From Manihot esculenta (Eukaryota; Streptophyta; Magnoliopsida; Malpighiales; Euphorbiaceae), in the NCBI RefSeq assembly GCF_001659605.2, contig NC_035161.2, forward strand, positions 37,343,956 to 37,407,955: DNA of 64,000 nt. The letters are read 5' to 3'. The notes under the pieces are model-generated. The model was not told the DNA's origin. It did no database searches and saw only the letters and a program-made list of their open reading frames with translations. The translations under genes and the position numbers were made by a program. The stretch's first letter is position 1, and each line of letters begins with the position of its first letter. Shown piece after piece: positions 58,423 to 64,000 of this stretch.

Positions 58423-61400
58423 ATGAAATTTCAGCCACCAGATGATGGCGGCCGGCATGTCGGTGAGTATGATTTCTTGCTCGATTCAATCCCTTTGTCA
58501 GTTTGTTGTCCATGTCCTTAGTTTCATGACAGAAATGTGACTGTAAAAATAGCTACTCTTCCTTTCCGTTTCCTTTAAACAAAGAAATACGAGGATTTGA
58601 GGCTTGCCAGTTTTTCTTGATCTCTTCCAGAAACTATTTGTTCATGGCCATCACCATGAAAAACTATGGATACCAAGTGGGTAAGATCGATGTCTTAAAC
58701 GCTCTTGTGGGTAATTTCAAAATAATGAATTACAATAATAAAATTAAAAATACCACTTTTATAAACATGTGGGATAAGATCAGATCTTACATGTGAAGCT
58801 CATAATATCAGGTGGGTCAGATCTTATCATGAAATTGTCATATGTCTTGAGGTTCCATGGCTAGCTAGCTGCCTGATCATAGTTGTATTATGAGTTCCTG
58901 TACAAGGCAAAATAATTGGTCATCTATAAAAAATAATAAGCTGAAGTGATTTGTTTTTAGTACATCGGAAAGAAAAAAAGCTAAAAGTGATGAAGCAGAA
59001 ATAATATTTTTTGTTCAGACATGATGTGCCGACAACATAAGTCTGCTGTGAAATTACGTATGCTAGTTGCTTGTGAATTAAGGTTGAAAAATTAGAATCG
59101 AATTAATCCTTCAGGGGTTATGACATGACCACTCCTTCAAGACAAGAGTTTATAACTATTGGGGGCCAAACCTATGGGTCTGCTCTGCTTGCATGTATAT
59201 TTTATATATAGCAATGTAATGGAGGCTTCCTTCTTAGCTTCTTGCTAGGGTTAGGGTTACAAAAAAGAATTATTATTATTTTCTCTTTTTGGTTTGTGAA
59301 GCATGATCCATCTTATTAGTTTATATGGTATTATATATGTTTATACGTTTTGCATATACCCAATTTATTAAGCATGAAATAATAATATATAATACTCAAA
59401 TACATACAATTTAAAATAAATCATGTTAAAGAGAAAAAAATATGTTACAGTTACAGCCAGATTAATTTAATATTTTAATTTATTAAATTATAAGAAATAA
59501 ATTATAATATTTTAGAGTAAGAAAACTTTTAAGGAGCTAATTAACTAAAAATCAATAATAATTCTCCCCGTTCATTTGAGGGTTTGGATAATTTTTCTGC
59601 TTTGGGGAAAAAAGAGGAATTAAATTAGGTCAAGACGTAAAGTCAGGTGGTTTGGTTAATAGAGCAATAAAATAATGGGTTGCCACTCGATTGGCGATTG
59701 CATCTCCTTTATTGACTTTGGGTGCAATCAGACTTTGGAAAATTACTCAAAACCAATAAACCTAATTAAATACATTAAAAAAAAATAATTATCTCTAATG
59801 ACTGTCATTATATCAATTAATTAGTTAGTTAATAAACTAATTCGATAGGTTGCAAAATTTTCCACATGTATGTATGTATGTTAAGTTGAAATTTACAATG
59901 TTCAAATACATAAATTCACTCTTAAATTTTATAAAATTTTCAAACACATAAATTCATTCTTAAATTTTATCAGGAAAATCTTGTGACACATTAAATTTTC
60001 AAATTGTTCTATTTCACACTTTATTTTTGAAAAACTGAAATTAAATAAACTTAGTATTTAGAGATAAGAGGATAGTTCTATACAATCATTTCTATACAAT
60101 CATTTTAACATATTAAAAATGAGGTTTAATATGTATTAATTGTTCAATATTTATTTGATACGTGTATTAAATATATATTTTTTAAAAGATTTTATAAAAT
60201 AATCTCTTTATCTATTTTTTTTTCTTTTTCTCTTTTTAATTATTTCTAGCAACAAATAGAAAATTGCACACTCATTTCTTATTATTTTTATTCTCTTCCA
60301 TCTCACATAGAAGTAGATTCAACATCTTCCACGATTAATAGAATAAAATTAAATTTCCATACAATCAATGATTAACAAATGTAAATATTGATATGACATT
60401 AAAAATTTATCCTCTTATTTCTTCACATTTCTATAATAATCAACAATAAATTTAAGATTTATACTAATAAAAATAAATTTATTTCATTCTCCATATTTTT
60501 TCACAATCAATAAAAAGAAATATTAATTCAAAAAAGGAGAAAAAAATATAATACAAACCTATTAAGAAAGAATTGATCAAAAATCCAAACGAATATTATT
60601 CACATCGCTTCACTTTACACTGTTGAGAAAAATTATTAAAAAATTGTTAAAATCGAAAAACACATCTTGAAAATGGTGTTAGAGAAAGTCATTAACTCAT
60701 TATAGACATCGACTATGACTTGACATCGTTGAAAAAATGCACAAGAAAATATTATATATGTTTAAATTTACCATCGATTACTGAGTGAACACTATTAAAA
60801 AGACATGAAAAATAAAATGTATGAGGAAAGATTATATATATTTAAATTTATCATTGATCACTGAGTAAACACCATTAAAAAGATACGAAAAACATAAATT
60901 AGAAGTCTTTGAGATTTATTGAAAAATGAATTAAGAAAGAAAAAGAAGGAGATCTAAGAGTAACAATCGAGAAACTTGGGAAGAAGAAAAAGCGATGAAT
61001 TTACTAAATTTTTTCTATATAATAAAGATGATCTTATGTATCAACTCAACGATACGTTTTCTCTCTTTTTTTTTTTATTTCACAAAAACAAAACAAGAGG
61101 CAGTGGGTCCAAGTGATGGGATTCCATGATTACATTCAGTTCCTGTGGTGATTATCAGAAGAACTTTAAATCTTGAAATGACAAGAAAAGGTTTTTAAAT
61201 GATTTGATTCCAAATTTCATTGGAAGCTGAGAAAAAAAAAAAGAAGGGAGATTGGAGTATAGGAGTCTGGTGTCTAGATTCTTTGAAGACTGTGTTCCTC
61301 TTTTCTAAAATTCACTCCACTTTTCTTTCCCTTGTTTATCACTTTCTAATGCAAACAGGTTAATCTGAGAAAATTTCTCAACAGATATATTCGTTGTGTG

Positions 61401-63944
61401 ATTCTGAATCCTATTTTGGCGAGATGCTGCTTTCAATTTTCTGCATATGCCCCCACCATTGCCTTCATCCGCTGTAAGAAAAGTTAAAAAATGAATATAA
61501 AATTTTATTCGATGATTTAATAATTGATATTTTAAATTATTGATATATAGTTGGTATATTAACGATTAATTTTTTTATACTTTAATTAATAAATTTAATA
61601 AAAAAAATCATAATTAACCCCAGAAGCTGAAGCAGTTACACGTGTTAGCACTTGATTTAGTTGTGAGGAAAAATTGCAAGGAGCTGGTCACTCTTATGAG
61701 AGTCTCCGAGCAAATATAACGGAGACCATGCAACTAGGAAGGATTCATAACATCAAATCAAACAGAAAATAATCCTCCGTACAGGAAATCTCAAACATGC
61801 AGAGTGGTAATTAATTAAGCATTCAAACAAATAATTTTCTTTTTCTTTTCTTTTCCATCTTCATCCTCAAATTTATTTACATGTTTTTTCGTCATTTCTT
61901 CAGATGATAATAGCAAACCAACCTTCACTCAGATCTTTTTAGCCTCCACAATCGGCTTAATCATTGCGGCAGCAATGCATTATCGTTTTCGACAGACAAG
62001 GTATCGAAAGATCATCCCACGTTTAAAACTGAAGGGAGACGGCCGAGGAGAGAAGCTTGAAAGCTTCCCTCATTATGTAGGTAAATATATGTATATTTAT
62101 TTATTTATTTATATTTTTTTGTCTCCTTCATATTGATTGGTTGGTTGTTGGTGCAGCTAGGCAAATGGGATTTGCAGATAGGAGAGAATGTCCGCATCTC
62201 TGCAAGTTAGCTGCAGAATACATTTGCAAGAGTGAAAGCTGTGAGGAAGAAATTTATGCATTTTTTTCAGATGAAATTGAAGCAGATTCGCTCTTTGTAA
62301 AGCTTCTTGAGGAGCTTGAGAGATGCATTCTTAGTTATTTTGCATTCCACTGGAGCCATGCTGATCTTCTTATGCATCAGGTAATTCATTGATTAACATT
62401 TTAATTATTATTAGATTAGTTCTTGAAAGTGCATCTTGTGGGATATAGCCACAGATTGTATTTTATCTAATTGATCTTAAGAATCTAATACTCAAAAATA
62501 TTATATGAAGGCTTTTATTTATATAAATTTGCGGAAATTAAAAAAAAAAATCTTGAAAAATTACAAATTTATTAATAGGAAGAGCAACTCTGTTATATCA
62601 ATGAGGGAAAAAAAAAACTTAATGTTATTCGTTGTTGCAAGCCATATTGCATTTTTATTGGAGCTGTGTTGATCTTGCCATGCAATATTATTAGACTTGG
62701 CAAAGTGTCTTTTGTTGTATTGTGTTTCTGTTGCTTTCTGATCATCTACTTGCAGGTACTGACTGCTGATGCTGAACCCAAAAAGAAGTTTAAGAACATT
62801 ATCATGGCAGCGACAAGGTGGGTAGTATTATTATGTTCACCAATGTATGGAAATAATCATACACACGTATGATTTCATTACATGCATAAATCGGTGATAT
62901 TTGATGAAGATGATCATTAAGATAAGTGATATTTTGCAGAAGAAAAGTAAAATTTCTTCGCTCCTCTTTTTAAATTTAGGGAACAGAGATTCGAGAGGGT
63001 GACAAAAAACCTCAAGGTAGCTAGGGTGTTCAATACATTGGTAGAGGAAATGAAAGCAATGGGACTAGCTTCAAATGATGATTCGCAATGTACAGAGGTT
63101 ATGGCTCCAGTGGCACACTCTGATAGAAGTCCAGTCCTCCTCTTCATGGGCGGTGGAATGGGTGCCGGGAAGAGCACTGTGCTTAAGGACATCCTCAAAG
63201 AGTAAGAACACTTCTGTATTTAATGATTTCTATCTTCAATCTTACGTCAAGAAAAATGACTTATTAAACTATTATGAGCTGAGAATTATTGATTCAATCA
63301 TGAACAGACCATTCTGGGCAGGAGCATCAGGAAATGCAGTGATTATTGAGGCAGATGCCTTCAAAGAATCAGATGTCATCTACAGAGCACTTAGCTCCAG
63401 AGGACATGCTGACATGATTCAAACTGCTGAATTGGTGAGATCATGTGTTCCTTACACATAATCTTTGAAACAACATTTGATATGGTCCATGACACCATCC
63501 AGCATCTTAACTACTGCAATTAGTCTAGATGATCTTGCTTGGTAGGATTAGATCCTTAAGATATTTCTAATGGGTAGGATTCAGTTGAAAGTTCTTTCTG
63601 TTTTTCATTTTCCCTTTGAAATAGGTGCACCAATCATCAACAGATGCAGCATCTTCTCTCTTGGTGACAGCCCTGAATGAAGGGCGAGATGTGATCATGG
63701 ATGGCACACTTTCTTGGATACCATTTGTTGTGCAGACAATAACAATGGCAAGAAATGTTCACCGCAAACGTTATCGCATGGGAGCTGGTTACAAAGTAAA
63801 CGATGATGGAACTGTAACTGAGAACTACTGGGAGCTGATTGAAGAAGAAGACCAACAAGACGGAACCAAAAAGAGAAAACCATATAGAATAGAATTGGTC
63901 GGAGTTGTTTGTGATGCTTATTTAGCTGTCGTCAGAGGCATAAG
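58423..63944 (+). CDS. NADKc: Ca2+/calmodulin-dependent NAD kinase (NADKc-like), 3' end outside window
   Basis: It phosphorylates NAD+ to NADP+ in response to Ca2+/calmodulin; the Arabidopsis relative sits at the mitochondrial surface and supports the elicitor-induced oxidative burst. Seven coding exons are seen: 58423-58462, 61904-62080, 62157-62380, 62756-62817, 62980-63201, 63308-63434 and 63625-63944. They are in phase and encode about 390 residues, and the last donor (gtaagc) shows it continues past 64000. A hydrophobic helix at 24-38 (IFLASTIGLIIAAAM) is followed by a basic segment (RFRQTRYRKIIPRLKLKG) suited to calmodulin binding. The P-loop GMGAGKST is at 227-234, in a kinase domain of the zeta-toxin-like P-loop fold, with VIIEADAFKESD and VIMDGTLSW downstream. 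The first exon, 3.4 kb upstream, fits in phase (MKFQPPDDGGRHV) but is the least certain part. Confidence 0.88.
58463..61903 (+). other. Large first intron of the NADKc-like gene
   Basis: It runs from donor gtgagt after 58462 to acceptor tttcttcag before 61904. It is AT-rich with local tandem duplications (38 bp near 59901-59975, 80 bp at 60751-60905). No other exon is supported. If the first exon is wrong, this is intergenic DNA with the true start unseen. Confidence 0.55.
60751..60905. repeat. 80-bp imperfect tandem duplication
   Basis: Two units start attatatatgtttaaattta at 60751 and its variant at 60831, sharing atcactgagtgaacac and ttaaaaagacatgaaaaa-like blocks. It lies in the NADKc-like first intron. 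Confidence 0.8.
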
Positions 63945-64000
63945 GTAAGCAGAAAACATTATCCAAAGCTCAAGGTCTTATTACTTCTTCTCAAGATACT

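Overview
The window is nuclear DNA of a flowering plant, most likely a eudicot. It has multi-exon genes with GT-AG introns, AT-rich spacers, plant-specific families (CYP94 P450, FLK-type KH protein, MyoB/GTD-binding protein, calmodulin-dependent NAD kinase, MIR166) and large blocks of nested LTR retrotransposons. Repeat style makes a Malpighiales/Euphorbiaceae plant such as cassava or rubber tree plausible, but this is a weak inference.

Layout. (1) 0-8 kb: a two-exon potato-inhibitor-I protease inhibitor (minus), a long AT-rich spacer, a single-exon CYP94A-type fatty-acid hydroxylase (minus), then about 2.8 kb of AT-rich DNA. (2) 8.2-30.7 kb: a retrotransposon block. A decayed chromodomain Ty3/gypsy element (8.2-13.4 kb) is interrupted by a solo LTR. 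An internally deleted Ty1/copia element follows (13.9-15.4 kb). Next comes a 14.2-kb non-autonomous Tat-like LTR element (16.45-30.67 kb) carrying a 106-bp tandem array and an antisense intron-containing gag-like gene. That element was itself invaded by solo LTRs, two of which carry further solo LTRs, and by a miniature retrotransposon (TRIM) in a three-LTR configuration. Most insertions are framed by target-site duplications legible in the sequence. (3) 31-64 kb: a gene-rich arm. A MyoB-type myosin-binding protein (minus) is divergent from the mitochondrial complex I assembly factor INDH/NUBPL (plus). A plastid-predicted pfkB sugar kinase (plus) is convergent with the FLK-like triple-KH RNA-binding protein (minus). 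A MIR166 hairpin (plus) and a Ca2+/calmodulin-dependent NAD kinase (plus, cut by the window end) follow.

The genes are ordinary chromosomal neighbours, not a pathway cluster. The most informative features are the MIR166 precursor about 240 bp upstream of the NAD kinase start, the three-LTR TRIM, the satellite-like array inside a Tat-type element with an antisense gene, and the nested insertion order that can be read from the target-site duplications. I saw no tRNA, rRNA or CRISPR feature and no clearly undescribed protein system.
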